Shown in pieces: positions 8,063-16,140 of a stretch of DNA of 64,000 bases. Position numbers and translations under genes: made by a program. Positions within the stretch are counted from its first letter, which is position 1, and the number at the start of each line of letters is the position of its first letter. The notes under the pieces were generated by a model. The model did not search any database. It was not told the DNA's origin and saw only the letters and a program-made list of their open reading frames with translations. Origin of the DNA: JAIBJN01 sp963838795 (lineage in GTDB: Bacteria > Actinomycetota > Thermoleophilia > Gaiellales > Gaiellaceae); the NCBI GenBank assembly GCA_963838795.1, contig CAWISL010000010.1, positions 434,001-498,000 of the forward strand, given 5' to 3'.

Positions 8063-8380
8063 ATGGCCGCCGGCGAATCCTGGATCGTCACGCTTCCCGC
8101 CGACGTGACGGAGCCCTACGAGGTCTTCGTCAACGGCGTGCGCCAGGAGGCGGGGGTCGACTACATGGCCTTCGGCGCAATCCTTCGCTTCTCGAAACCG
8201 CTCGCGCGGGAGGGTCGGCTGGGCCTCCTCCGCTGGGCGAGCATGTTCTTCGGCGTCGCGGGCACCTATCGGAAGAACGACTCGGTCGACGTCGTCTACG
8301 AGGTGGCCGGCCGGCGCGTGGTCGCCTCAGGGCTCCCGATCATCCCGCCAGGCGAGTCAGAACCGCCCCCGTCGAGCTGA
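8063..8380 (+). CDS. Conserved-looking hypothetical protein, 105 residues
   Basis: I do not recognise this family. The protein is soluble, with no signal peptide or membrane span, and begins MAAGESWIVTLPADVTEPYE. It appears rich in beta strands: phrases such as EVFVNGVRQEAGVDYMAF resemble tail-fibre or adhesin-like beta units in which a paired ligand clause is read as 'x-VFVNG-x-Q'. The C-terminus is a Pro/Ser-rich tail. ATG 8063 is preferred over the upstream ATG at 8006 because a leaderless -10 box (8050-8055) precedes it and the upstream stretch runs through the 8005-8030 palindrome. Its 3' end overlaps the convergent gene on the other strand by 41 bases. Confidence 0.7.
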   Translation: MAAGESWIVTLPADVTEPYEVFVNGVRQEAGVDYMAFGAILRFSKPLAREGRLGLLRWASMFFGVAGTYRKNDSVDVVYEVAGRRVVASGLPIIPPGESEPPPSS

Positions 8381-9041
8381 CCGCGACGGCGGTGGGGACG
8401 AGGGCGACACCGTACTTTCGCGCCAGCTCCGGGCGCCGGGAGACGTCGACCGTGACGACGTCGCGGCCCTCTTCGCGCAGCCGGCGCTCCAGGGCGACGC
8501 AGTCGCTGCAGAGCGGGTGCGTGAACTGCACGACGACCTCGCCGTTGGGGGCAAGGTCCAGGTCTCCCAGCTCGACGCGGTCGAGCCGGTGGGAGCGGAT
8601 CCCGCGGATCCTCGCGCCGAGGCGGTAGATCTCGCAGCCGGCGCAGAGGCCGATGGCAGCTGCCAGGAGGGCGAGCGCGGCGACGAGGAGCCCGAGGGCG
8701 GCGCCGGCCGCGGCGAATCCGAGCGCGTACGTCAGCGTGGAGACGCCGAGAACCGCGACCCCGACGAGGTTCGCGAACCGCGGCGGCCGCGAGTCCTCGA
8801 TCGGCCCTTCGCCGAGACGCGGCTGTACCAGCTCGAAGTACGCGAGGCACGGCAGGCAGTAGCGCCTGCCGAAGGTGAGGCCCACAGCCAGCTGCGCCGC
8901 CAGCAGCCCGAGGATCACCCACCAGCCCGTCAGGACGGCCACGAGCGCGAGCAGGCCGACCGTCGCTTGGTTGAAGCGCGGGGCCCGCGAGTCGATGACG
9001 TCGAGGTCCCGGTACGGGTCGGCGGTCCGCTGGCGCTTCAC
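8340..9041 (-). CDS. DUF4395 membrane domain fused to thioredoxin-like domain
   Basis: A 233-residue protein. Residues about 18-150 carry the DUF4395 pattern (DSRAPRFNQATVG, FGRRYCLPCLAYFE, DSRPPRFANLVG) with several hydrophobic spans. Residues about 165-233 form a thioredoxin-like domain with a CSDC redox pair in VVQFTHPLCSDCVALE and a Pro-containing loop (VALVPTA). The CLPC in the membrane part may exchange disulfides with CSDC, so a membrane thiol-disulfide relay is likely. The GTG start at 9041 is preferred because a -10 box, TAAGCT, lies seven bases before it; the start sits in a palindrome (9035-9051). Confidence 0.8.
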   Translation of the reverse strand: MKRQRTADPYRDLDVIDSRAPRFNQATVGLLALVAVLTGWWVILGLLAAQLAVGLTFGRRYCLPCLAYFELVQPRLGEGPIEDSRPPRFANLVGVAVLGVSTLTYALGFAAAGAALGLLVAALALLAAAIGLCAGCEIYRLGARIRGIRSHRLDRVELGDLDLAPNGEVVVQFTHPLCSDCVALERRLREEGRDVVTVDVSRRPELARKYGVALVPTAVAVSSTGAVLTRLAG

Positions 9042-9051
9042 TTTGTGAAGC
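9035..9051. promoter_or_regulatory. Palindromic operator over a leaderless start
   Basis: GCTTCAC (9035-9041) and GTGAAGC (9045-9051) form a perfect 7-bp inverted repeat with a TTT spacer. It covers the predicted transcription start, the GTG start codon (9041) and half of the -10 box. A repressor bound here would block the redox gene directly. Confidence 0.5.
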
Positions 9052-9054
9052 TTA
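9049..9054 (-). promoter_or_regulatory. -10 box, leaderless promoter
   Basis: Reads TAAGCT on the minus strand, seven bases before GTG 9041. It supports this start over two upstream in-frame candidates. Confidence 0.55.
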
Positions 9055-9076
9055 CTGCCAGGCGGATGCCGAACGC

Positions 9077-9082
9077 TATTGT
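9077..9082 (+). promoter_or_regulatory. -10 box before sucA
   Basis: TATTGT, 11 bases before GTG 9094. A GAGGGGG run lies between it and the start and may act as a short ribosome-binding site. Confidence 0.4.
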
Positions 9083-9093
9083 GAGGGGGCGGA

Positions 9094-11931
9094 GTGGAAA
9101 GCGACCAGATAGACGATCTCAACAGCGGCTTCGTCCAGGAGCTGCTGGCCGACTACCTCGCCTCCCCCGAGTCCGTCGACCCGGAATGGCGGGCTCTCTT
9201 CGACGCCAACCCCGAGCTGGTGCTCCGGCGTCTGCCCAACGCGACGCGTTTGCGCGAGCTCTCGCGCGACCGCGACGGGAACGGCGCCCAGGCGCTTGCC
9301 CCGACCCCGCCCGCGCCTCCGGTGGCCGAGCCGGTCGCGGACGAGCTCCTCGGCGGGGTCGCGGCCGCGATGTCGCTCGTCAAGGCGCACCGGACGCACG
9401 GCCACCTGGCCGCGCACATCGACCCGCTCGGCTCCGAGCCTCCGGGAGATCCCGCCCTCGACCCCGACCGGCTCGAGCCGCGCCTGACGCCGGAGTTGCA
9501 GTCCCGGATCCCCGCGCGCTTCCTGCGCCTCTTCGTTCCCGCGGAGACGCTGGCCGAAGCGCTCCCGAAGCTGCGCGAAACCTACTGCGGGACGCTCGCC
9601 TACGAGATCGAGCACATCTCGCGCCACGAGCAGCGGCTCTGGCTCCGCGACGCCATCGAGTCGGGGACCTACCGCCAGCCGCTGACGCCGGATGAGCGGA
9701 AGGCGCTGCTCGGGCGGCTCTCGGACGTCGAGGGCTTCGAGCGCTACCTCCGCCGGGCGTTCCTCGGTCAGAAGCAGTTCTCCATCGAGGGCCTCGACGT
9801 GATGGTGCCAATGCTCGACGAGGCGATCGAGCTCGCAGCCGCCAATGGCGCCAACCACGTCGTCATCGGTATGGCGCACCGCGGTCGCCTCAACGTCCTC
9901 GCGCACACCGTGGGCCGCGCGGCCGACGCGATCCTGCGGGAGTTCGAGGGCGAGCGCGTGCTGGAGGCGGTGGCGACCGACCTCGAGACCGGGTCCGGCG
10001 ACGTCAAGTACCACCTCGGCGCCGAGGCCCCGCGCGAGACGCCCAGCGGAGAGGTCACGGTGACGCTCACCTCGAACCCGAGCCATCTGGAGTACGTCGA
10101 CCCCGTGGTCGAGGGCGAGGTACGAGCGTCCCAGACGAACCACGATTCGGCCGCCGGGGATCACGACCCGAACCTGGCACTCGCCGTCCTCATCCACGGC
10201 GACGCCGCCTTCCCCGGGCAGGGGGTCGTCGCCGAGACGCTGAACCTTGCCGGCCTCGCCGGCTACACCACCGGCGGCACGCTGCATGTGATCGCCAACA
10301 ACCAGGTCGGCTTCACGACCGACCCTGACGAGGGCCGCTCGACGCGCTACTCGTCCGACCTGGCGAAGGGCTTCGACACGCCGATCATCCACGTGAACGC
10401 CGACGACGCCGAGGCGGCGATCTCGGCGATCCGGCTGGCGATGGGCTTCCGCGAGCGGTTTCACCACGACGTCGTCGTCGACCTCGTCGGCTACCGGCGC
10501 TTCGGCCACAACGAGGGCGACGAGCCGAGCTATACGCAGCCGCTCATGTACAAGCTGATCGACGAGCACCCGACCGTCCGGGAGCAGTACGCGAGCCGGC
10601 TCGTCGAGCTCGGCCTGATCACGGGCGAGGAGGCCGAGCGCCTGCTCGAGGACGTGCAGGCTCGCCTCCGTGCTGTGCACGAGGAGCTCCGCGCGTCCAT
10701 CGAGACGAGCGGACGCCGCAAGGAGCGCAGGATCGGGCGCGGGGCCGACGCCCAGATCGACACGTCGGTCCCGGCGGACAGCCTTCGCACGCTGAACGAC
10801 CAGCTGCTCGCCGTGCCGGACGGCTTGACCGTCCATCCGAAGCTGCGGACTGCGCTCGAGCGCCGGCGCGACGCGATCGGCGAGGAGGGCGGCATCGACT
10901 GGGCGCAGGCCGAGGCGCTCGCCTTCGGGAGCCTCCTCGCTGACGGGACGCCGATCCGGCTCACCGGCCAGGACACCGAGCGCGGCACCTTCTCGCACCG
11001 CCACCTCGTCCTGAACGACTACGAGACCGGCGAGAAGTACGCGCCCATCCAGCACCTCCCGGAGGCGCGGGCGCCCTTCCAGGTGCACAACTCGCCCCTC
11101 TCGGAGACCGCTGCGCTCGGATTCGAGTACGGCTACTCGGTCGAGGTTCCGCGCGCTCTCGTCCTCTGGGAGGCGCAGTTCGGCGACTTCGTCAACTCGG
11201 CGCAGGTGATCGTCGACCAGTTCATCGTCGCCGGGCTCTCCAAGTGGGGCCAGAGCTCGCGACTGACGCTGCTCCTCCCGCACGGGTACGAGGGCAACGG
11301 GCCCGAGCATTCGAGCGCGCGGCTGGAGCGCTTCATGCAGCTCGCCGCACAGGAGAACATCCGCATCGTCAACCCGTCGACGGCTGCGCAGTACTTCCAC
11401 GCCCTTCGACGCCAGGCCCTGCAGCCGAAGGGCCGTCCGCTCGTCCTGCTTACGCCCAAGGGGCTCCTCCGCCTCAAGCAGTCCACCTCGCGTCTGGAGG
11501 ACCTCTCGATGGGCGGCTTCAAGCCGCTCCTGGACGACCCTCGGCTCGACGCCGACCAGAAGCGGGAGGCTGGACGCCTCATCCTCTGCTCAGGCAAGGT
11601 CTACTACGACATCGTGGGTCACGAGGCGCTGGAGGAGACCGAAGGCGTCGCGGTCGCCCGGCTGGAGCAGCTGTACCCGTTCCCGGTCGCCGCGTACGAC
11701 GAGCTGCTCTCCCGCTACCCCTCGCTGACCGAGGTGGTCTGGACGCAGGAGGAGCCGCAGAACATGGGCGCCTGGCGGGCGATCCGTCACCGCCTGGAGG
11801 AGGGCCTTCCGGCCGAGGTCGACCTCCGCTACGTCGGCCGTCCGTGGCGGGCAAGCCCGAGCGAGGGCTACCCGACCGCGCACCGCCTGGAGCAGGACCG
11901 CATCGCGCGCGAGGCGCTGGGCGCGTTTTAG
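9094..11931 (+). CDS. sucA: 2-Oxoglutarate dehydrogenase E1 component
   Basis: A 945-residue thiamine diphosphate enzyme that decarboxylates 2-oxoglutarate in the TCA cycle and passes the succinyl group to E2. It starts with the E2-interacting segment FVQELLADYLASPESVDPEW. Active-site blocks include IGMAHRGRLNVL, the SGDVKYHLG motif, LTSNPSHLEYVDPVVEG, the thiamine diphosphate GDAAFPGQG block, and FRKPL-type C-terminal signatures (LTPKGLLRLK). Unlike mycobacterial and corynebacterial OdhA there is no fused acyltransferase domain in front. No E2 or E3 gene is in the window. Confidence 0.96.
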   Translation: MESDQIDDLNSGFVQELLADYLASPESVDPEWRALFDANPELVLRRLPNATRLRELSRDRDGNGAQALAPTPPAPPVAEPVADELLGGVAAAMSLVKAHRTHGHLAAHIDPLGSEPPGDPALDPDRLEPRLTPELQSRIPARFLRLFVPAETLAEALPKLRETYCGTLAYEIEHISRHEQRLWLRDAIESGTYRQPLTPDERKALLGRLSDVEGFERYLRRAFLGQKQFSIEGLDVMVPMLDEAIELAAANGANHVVIGMAHRGRLNVLAHTVGRAADAILREFEGERVLEAVATDLETGSGDVKYHLGAEAPRETPSGEVTVTLTSNPSHLEYVDPVVEGEVRASQTNHDSAAGDHDPNLALAVLIHGDAAFPGQGVVAETLNLAGLAGYTTGGTLHVIANNQVGFTTDPDEGRSTRYSSDLAKGFDTPIIHVNADDAEAAISAIRLAMGFRERFHHDVVVDLVGYRRFGHNEGDEPSYTQPLMYKLIDEHPTVREQYASRLVELGLITGEEAERLLEDVQARLRAVHEELRASIETSGRRKERRIGRGADAQIDTSVPADSLRTLNDQLLAVPDGLTVHPKLRTALERRRDAIGEEGGIDWAQAEALAFGSLLADGTPIRLTGQDTERGTFSHRHLVLNDYETGEKYAPIQHLPEARAPFQVHNSPLSETAALGFEYGYSVEVPRALVLWEAQFGDFVNSAQVIVDQFIVAGLSKWGQSSRLTLLLPHGYEGNGPEHSSARLERFMQLAAQENIRIVNPSTAAQYFHALRRQALQPKGRPLVLLTPKGLLRLKQSTSRLEDLSMGGFKPLLDDPRLDADQKREAGRLILCSGKVYYDIVGHEALEETEGVAVARLEQLYPFPVAAYDELLSRYPSLTEVVWTQEEPQNMGAWRAIRHRLEEGLPAEVDLRYVGRPWRASPSEGYPTAHRLEQDRIAREALGAF

Positions 11932-11935
11932 CTTC

Positions 11936-11941
11936 TAGACT
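11936..11941 (+). promoter_or_regulatory. -10 box, leaderless promoter
   Basis: TAGACT, five bases after the sucA stop and seven bases before GTG 11949. Confidence 0.55.
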
Positions 11942-11948
11942 CCCGCGC

Positions 11949-12917
11949 GTGATCGACCCGACCGAGCGCTGGCCACGCGGGCACGAGGAGAAGCCGGACT
12001 ACGCCGGGCTCCTCACCTACGCGGGCGCGCCCTACACGCAGGACCCTGCCGAGCTCGGCGGCGTGGACGTGGCGATCGTGGGCGCGCCGACCGACGACCT
12101 CGTCTCGGACCGGCCGGGAACGCGCTTCGGCCCGCGGGCGATCAGGGCCGCGAGCTGTCCGCCCGGGCCGCACCTGGAGGCGAGGCTGGACGCCTTCGAG
12201 GAGCTTCGAGTAGTCGACTTCGGGGACGCGCCGGTGATCCCGGCCGACCCCGTCCGGACGCACGCCGCCATCGAGGCGCTCGTCGGGCAGGTGCTGGCGG
12301 CCGGCGCGATCCCGCTCGTCCTCGGCGGCGACCACGCGATCTCGGAGCCCGACATCCGCGCGGTCGCGGGCCGGCACGGTCCGATCGGCCTCATCCACTT
12401 CGACACTCACACGGACACGGGCACCGAGGTCTACGGCGTGGAGGTCTCCCACGGCACGCCCTTCTACCGCCTGGTCGAGCAGGGCCACCTCGACCCCCGC
12501 CGCTACGTCCAGATCGGCCTGCGGGGCTACTGGCCTGGCGAGGTGGAGTTCGCCTGGCAGGCGGAGCGCGGGATCACGAGCTTCTTCATGCACGACGTGC
12601 GTGAGCTGGGGATCGGGGAGGTCGTGCGGCGCGCGATCGAGGTGGTGAGCGTCGGCCCCGTTTTCCTCACGATCGACGTGGACGTCCTCGACCCCGTCTT
12701 CGCGCCGGGCACGGGCACCCCGGAGCCGGGCGGGATGACCAGCGGCGACCTCCTCTGGGCCGCGCGGACGCTCGCGGCGGAGCTCGAGCTCGTCGGCGCC
12801 GACGTCGTCGAGGTGATCCCGACGGGAGTCGGCTCCGCTGACATCACCGCGCTCGCCGCCGACCGGATCGTCCGCGAGATCCTCACCGGGATCGCGCTCA
12901 GGCGTCGTTCTGCCTGA
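11949..12917 (+). CDS. Agmatinase/guanidinobutyrase-family ureohydrolase
   Basis: A 322-residue binuclear Mn hydrolase that splits a guanidino compound into urea and an amine. The three metal-binding motifs are intact: LGGDHAISE, HFDTHTDT and TIDVDVLDP. The N-terminal GAPTDDLVSDRPGTRFGPRAIR fits the agmatinase/guanidinobutyrase branch better than arginase. Substrate is open; agmatine, guanidinobutyrate or another guanidino acid are possible. A guanidinobutyrase would complement the aminotransferase-decarboxylase pair at 40965-43863. GTG 11949 is chosen because of the -10 box TAGACT seven bases upstream. The 3' end overlaps the likely start of the following kinase. Confidence 0.88.
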   Translation: MIDPTERWPRGHEEKPDYAGLLTYAGAPYTQDPAELGGVDVAIVGAPTDDLVSDRPGTRFGPRAIRAASCPPGPHLEARLDAFEELRVVDFGDAPVIPADPVRTHAAIEALVGQVLAAGAIPLVLGGDHAISEPDIRAVAGRHGPIGLIHFDTHTDTGTEVYGVEVSHGTPFYRLVEQGHLDPRRYVQIGLRGYWPGEVEFAWQAERGITSFFMHDVRELGIGEVVRRAIEVVSVGPVFLTIDVDVLDPVFAPGTGTPEPGGMTSGDLLWAARTLAAELELVGADVVEVIPTGVGSADITALAADRIVREILTGIALRRRSA

Positions 12918-13833
12918 CGTCGTCTGCCTCGGGATCCTGGTCGCGGACGTGATCGCGCGGCGTGTCGACAGCGTGCCGGCACGCGGCTCGCTCGGGCTCG
13001 TCGACGAGATCTCGCTGCGGGGCGGCGGGTGCGCGCTCAACACCGCCAGCGTTCTCGCCCGGCTTGGGCTCTCGGCCTCGGTCGTCGGGAAGGTGGGGAC
13101 CGACCCATTCGGGGACTTCGTCCTCGGGCTCCTGGACGAGCGCGCCGTCGAGCGTCACGGCGTCCTGCGGGATCCGGACGTGGCGACGTCCGCGTCGGTC
13201 GTCCTCGTCGACTCCGGCGGCGAGCGCACGTTCCTCCATCTTCCCGGGGCGAACGGCCACGTCCGGCTGGAGGAGCTCGACGAGGACGTGCTCTTCTCCG
13301 GCCGCGTGTTACACCTCGCGGGCGCCCTCGTCATGCCGGAACTCGACGGCGAGCCCACGGCCGCGGTCCTCGGGCGGGCGAAGATGCGCGGTCTAACGAC
13401 GAGCCTCGACACGGTCTGGGACGCCACCGGCCGCTGGGGGCGCCTCCTGCCGAGCTTGCCCTTCGTGGACGTGTTCGTTCCCAGCCTCGCCGAGGCCGCG
13501 GCGATCTCGGGCGAGCACGAGCCGTCGCCGGCGGCCGCCTGGCTACGAGAGCGCGGCGTGGGCACGGTCGCGCTGAAGCTGGGCGCCGAAGGGTGCTACG
13601 TCGCCGGCGAAGGATTCGCGAGCTTCGTGCCTGCCCCGGCGGTGGAGGCGGTGGACAGCACAGGAGCGGGCGACGCGTTCGCCGCCGGCTTCCTCTACGG
13701 CCACCTGGCCGGCTGGCCGCTCGAGCGGACGGCGGCGTTCGCCAACGCAGCGGGCGCCCTGGCGGCCACTGCGGTCGGTGCCGTGGAAGGCGTCACCGAC
13801 CTCGACGGGGTGCTTGCACTCGTGCAGACCTGA
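12910..13833 (+). CDS. PfkB-family sugar/nucleoside kinase, probable CTG start
   Basis: A ribokinase-like kinase that transfers phosphate from ATP to a sugar or nucleoside. It shows the first PfkB motif GGGCALNTASVLARLG, the second motif DSTGAGDAFAAGF with catalytic Asp, and length 307. The first family strand reads PDVVCLGILVADV, but this lies upstream of the first GTG (12949). Starting at that GTG would delete the strand. The only start-like codon in place is CTG at 12910, overlapping the ureohydrolase stop (12915-12917). CTG initiation coupled to the upstream gene is therefore proposed. Substrate cannot be told from sequence. Confidence 0.85.
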   Translation: MPDVVCLGILVADVIARRVDSVPARGSLGLVDEISLRGGGCALNTASVLARLGLSASVVGKVGTDPFGDFVLGLLDERAVERHGVLRDPDVATSASVVLVDSGGERTFLHLPGANGHVRLEELDEDVLFSGRVLHLAGALVMPELDGEPTAAVLGRAKMRGLTTSLDTVWDATGRWGRLLPSLPFVDVFVPSLAEAAAISGEHEPSPAAAWLRERGVGTVALKLGAEGCYVAGEGFASFVPAPAVEAVDSTGAGDAFAAGFLYGHLAGWPLERTAAFANAAGALAATAVGAVEGVTDLDGVLALVQT

Positions 13834-13834
13834 G

Positions 13835-13906
13835 TGCCCCCGGCACGAATCGAACGTGCGCACGCGGTTTAGGAAACCGCTGCTCTATCCACTGAGCTAC
13901 GGGGGC
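13835..13906 (-). tRNA. tRNA-Arg (anticodon CCT)
   Basis: The minus strand folds as a 72-nt tRNA. The acceptor stem pairs GCCCCCG with CGGGGGC, the D arm contains GCTCAGTGGATAGAGC, the anticodon stem GCGGT/ACCGC encloses loop TTCCTAA giving anticodon CCT (reads AGG), and the T arm contains GTTCGATTC. CCA is not encoded. It lies tail to tail with the kinase gene, one base from its stop. Confidence 0.95.
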
Positions 13907-13914
13907 CGGCGCCC

Positions 13915-13920
13915 ACAGTA
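13915..13920 (-). promoter_or_regulatory. -10 box of tRNA-Arg
   Basis: Reads TACTGT on the minus strand, eight bases before the mature tRNA 5' end, so the primary transcript would start close to the mature end. No clear -35 box. Confidence 0.45.
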
Positions 13921-13931
13921 GCACCGGGTTC

Positions 13932-14687
13932 CTACGTGCTCGCGAGGCCCTCGCGAGGCTCCCAGCGGAAGCGACGGACGGCGACGATCAGGCCGAAGAG
14001 GCCCCAGAGAGAGAGTGCGGCGAGCGCCGACGCATCGACGCTTTCGCCCGCGACGAAGCTCGCGCGGATGAGGTCGAGGAAGTACGTGAGCGGGAGCACC
14101 TCGGAGATCGCCTCCAGGAAGGCGGGCATCTCGGCCGTCGAGAAGAAGACGCCCGAGATGAACGCCATCGGCAGGTAGATGGCGTTGACGACCGCGGACG
14201 AGCCCTCGGCGGTGCGGACGATGGTGGTCACCGCGAGGCCGAGCGCCGCGAAGGCGGCGGCGCCGAGCAGGATCGAGAGCCCGAAGGCGAGGGGGCGCTT
14301 CGGCCAGTCGGCGTCCAGGACGTACACGCCGAGGAGGAGCTGGGCGATCGCCTCGAGCGCGATTACGACGACCGTGGAGCCGATCACCGCCGCGAGATAG
14401 GTCCCGGCCCCGAGCGGCGTCCCTCGCACTCGCTTCAGCAGGCCGGCCTCCCGGCGGACCACGAGCGTGATCGCGAGGCCGGCGAAGGCGGTCGCCGACA
14501 CGCCGTAGCCGAGCAGCCCCACGAGGAGGTAGGTCGGCGCACTCACGTTCTCGATCGACTCGTCTCCGTAGACCGAGCCGATGAGGACGAGGAGCAGGAT
14601 GGGGAAGAGGAAGCTGAAGAAGGCAGCTTCGCGGTTTCGCCAGAAGAGGAGCTGCTGCACCCGGAGCTCGTGGACGAAGAGCCTCAT
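13932..14687 (-). CDS. ABC-2 type transporter permease
   Basis: A 251-residue integral membrane protein with six predicted spans, the standard size and layout of ABC-2 exporters. The final conserved region (YLPMAFISGVFFSTAEMPAFLE, then LPLTYFLDLIRAS) is typical of drug/polyketide-type exporters of the DrrB/NodJ class. The ATG at 14687 overlaps the stop of the ATPase gene upstream (ATGA), so the two are translated together and form one exporter. The substrate is unknown; multidrug, lipid or oligosaccharide export are possible. Confidence 0.88.
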   Translation of the reverse strand: MRLFVHELRVQQLLFWRNREAAFFSFLFPILLLVLIGSVYGDESIENVSAPTYLLVGLLGYGVSATAFAGLAITLVVRREAGLLKRVRGTPLGAGTYLAAVIGSTVVVIALEAIAQLLLGVYVLDADWPKRPLAFGLSILLGAAAFAALGLAVTTIVRTAEGSSAVVNAIYLPMAFISGVFFSTAEMPAFLEAISEVLPLTYFLDLIRASFVAGESVDASALAALSLWGLFGLIVAVRRFRWEPREGLAST

Positions 14688-15532
14688 TCGCCCTCCTCGC
14701 CGGTGAGCTCGAGGTAGACGTCCTCGAGGCTGCGCCGGTGCACCTCGAGCCCCTCCAGCTCGGCGCCGTCGGCGAGGGCCTCGGCCGTCAGCTCGTGCAG
14801 GACGCGCGTCGGCTCCTCCGTGGCGATCACGACCTCGCTTCCGTTCCGGCGGTAGCGGATCTCCACGGAGGCGTGGCCGGAGAGCAGCTCCCGCGGGGAG
14901 CCCGTGCCGACGATCTCGCCGGCGCGCAGGATTGCCACGCGATCGGCGAGGCGCTGTGCCTCTTCCATGTAGTGCGTCGTCAGGAGGATGCTCTTCCCGA
15001 GGGAGCGTAGGTCGCGGATCGTCTCCCAGGCCTGGCGCCGGGCCGCGGGATCGAAGCCGGTCGTCGGCTCGTCCAGGAAGACCAGCTCCGGGTCGCCGAC
15101 GAGCGCCAGCGCGAGATCGAGGCGCCGAAGCTGGCCGCCGGAGAGCGTTCGCACGCGCGCCTCCCGCGTCTCGGCCAGTCCGACGAGCTCCAGCACCTCG
15201 CCGGCGGGCCGGGGGCGCGGGTAGTAGCCGGCGAAGAGCTCGACGATCTCGCGCACGCTGAGGAGGTGGTAGACGGCCGAGGACTGGAGGACGATGCCGA
15301 TGCGAGCCTTGAAGCTGCGGCTGCCGCGCTCCGGGTCTTCGCCGAGAACCGTCACGTCCCCGTCATCCCGGCGCCGGTAGCCCTCGAGGATCTCGACGGT
15401 GGTGGTCTTGCCGGCTCCGTTGGGGCCGAGCAGCGCGAAAACCTCGCCGACCTCGACGCTGAAGGAGAGCCCGTGCAGGACCTCGCGCTGCCCGTAGGAC
15501 TTCCGGAGGCCGGAGACGGCGATTGCGCTCAC
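14684..15532 (-). CDS. ABC transporter ATP-binding protein (exporter)
   Basis: A 282-residue ATPase with Walker A LLGPNGAGKTTT, Q-loop (GIVLQSS), signature TLSGGQLRRLDLALAL, Walker B LVFLDEPTTG and the switch His in LLTTHYMEEAQ. The C-terminal 80 residues form the small beta domain found in DrrA-like exporter ATPases. It energises the ABC-2 permease immediately downstream. GTG 15532 is preceded by a -10 box TATCCT eight bases upstream, implying a leaderless mRNA divergent from the GNAT gene. Confidence 0.92.
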   Translation of the reverse strand: MSAIAVSGLRKSYGQREVLHGLSFSVEVGEVFALLGPNGAGKTTTVEILEGYRRRDDGDVTVLGEDPERGSRSFKARIGIVLQSSAVYHLLSVREIVELFAGYYPRPRPAGEVLELVGLAETREARVRTLSGGQLRRLDLALALVGDPELVFLDEPTTGFDPAARRQAWETIRDLRSLGKSILLTTHYMEEAQRLADRVAILRAGEIVGTGSPRELLSGHASVEIRYRRNGSEVVIATEEPTRVLHELTAEALADGAELEGLEVHRRSLEDVYLELTGEEGE

Positions 15533-15540
15533 GGCGAGCG

Positions 15541-15546
15541 AGGATA
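15541..15546 (-). promoter_or_regulatory. -10 box, leaderless promoter of the ABC exporter
   Basis: Reads TATCCT on the minus strand, eight bases before GTG 15532; divergent from the box at 15561. Confidence 0.5.
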
Positions 15547-15560
15547 CCGGCGGTGGGCTC

Positions 15561-15566
15561 TAGTCT
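15561..15566 (+). promoter_or_regulatory. -10 box, leaderless promoter of the GNAT gene
   Basis: TAGTCT, six bases before GTG 15573. Confidence 0.55.
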
Positions 15567-15572
15567 TGCCGT

Positions 15573-16112
15573 GTGGACGTCCCGCTGATCCGTTCGCCGC
15601 GGCTCGATCTCGTTTCGCTGTCGCCTGCGGTCGTGGAGGCGGTGCTCGAGGGACGACGTGAGGAAGCTGAGACGCAGCTCTCGTTCCCGCTTCCCGACCT
15701 CTGGCCGGACGACGTCGCGCCCTTCCTGCGTATGCGACTCGAGCAGATGCGATGCGATCCCGGGGCGCAGAAGTGGCTCATTCGCGCGCTCGTCCTGCCA
15801 GGCGACCAGCAGATGATCGGGCACGCCGGCTTTCATGGGCCGCCGGGGACGACCGGGCTCGCACCCGGTAAGGCAGAGCTCGGCTACACGGTTTACCCGC
15901 CGTTCCGCGGTCGCGGCTACGCCACTGAGGCGGTCGTCGCGCTCATGGATTGGGCCTCGACTGAAGGCATCCGGCAGTTCGTTGCCTCGATCGGGCCGTG
16001 GAATGAGCCGTCGCTGGCGATCGCACGCAAACTCGGGTTCGTCCAGACCGGCGAGCAGTGGGACGAGGAGGACGGCCTCGAGCTCGTCTTCGAGCTCGAG
16101 CGCTCGGCCTGA
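15573..16112 (+). CDS. GNAT-family N-acetyltransferase (RimJ/RimL type)
   Basis: A 179-residue acetyltransferase that moves an acetyl group from acetyl-CoA to an amine, often a protein N-terminus or small amine. The acetyl-CoA pyrophosphate loop is FRGRGYATEAV, and the final core element is NEPSLAIARKLGFVQTG, diagnostic of the RimJ/RimL/ribosomal-protein branch. The N-terminal IRSPRLDLVSLSP is the usual beginning of this branch. Start GTG 15573 follows a -10 box by six bases. Substrate unknown. Confidence 0.88.
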   Translation: MDVPLIRSPRLDLVSLSPAVVEAVLEGRREEAETQLSFPLPDLWPDDVAPFLRMRLEQMRCDPGAQKWLIRALVLPGDQQMIGHAGFHGPPGTTGLAPGKAELGYTVYPPFRGRGYATEAVVALMDWASTEGIRQFVASIGPWNEPSLAIARKLGFVQTGEQWDEEDGLELVFELERSA

Positions 16113-16127
16113 TCTGCTCCGGGTCCT

Positions 16128-16133
16128 TAGAGT
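16128..16133 (+). promoter_or_regulatory. -10 box, leaderless promoter of the PhzF-like gene
   Basis: TAGAGT, seven bases before GTG 16141 and 16 bases after the GNAT stop. Confidence 0.55.
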
Positions 16134-16140
16134 CCGGCTC

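Noticed and set aside
9076..11400. 774-codon frame on the minus strand opposite sucA
   Set aside because: It is the shadow of sucA; the product lacks family motifs and no promoter or ribosome-binding site supports it.
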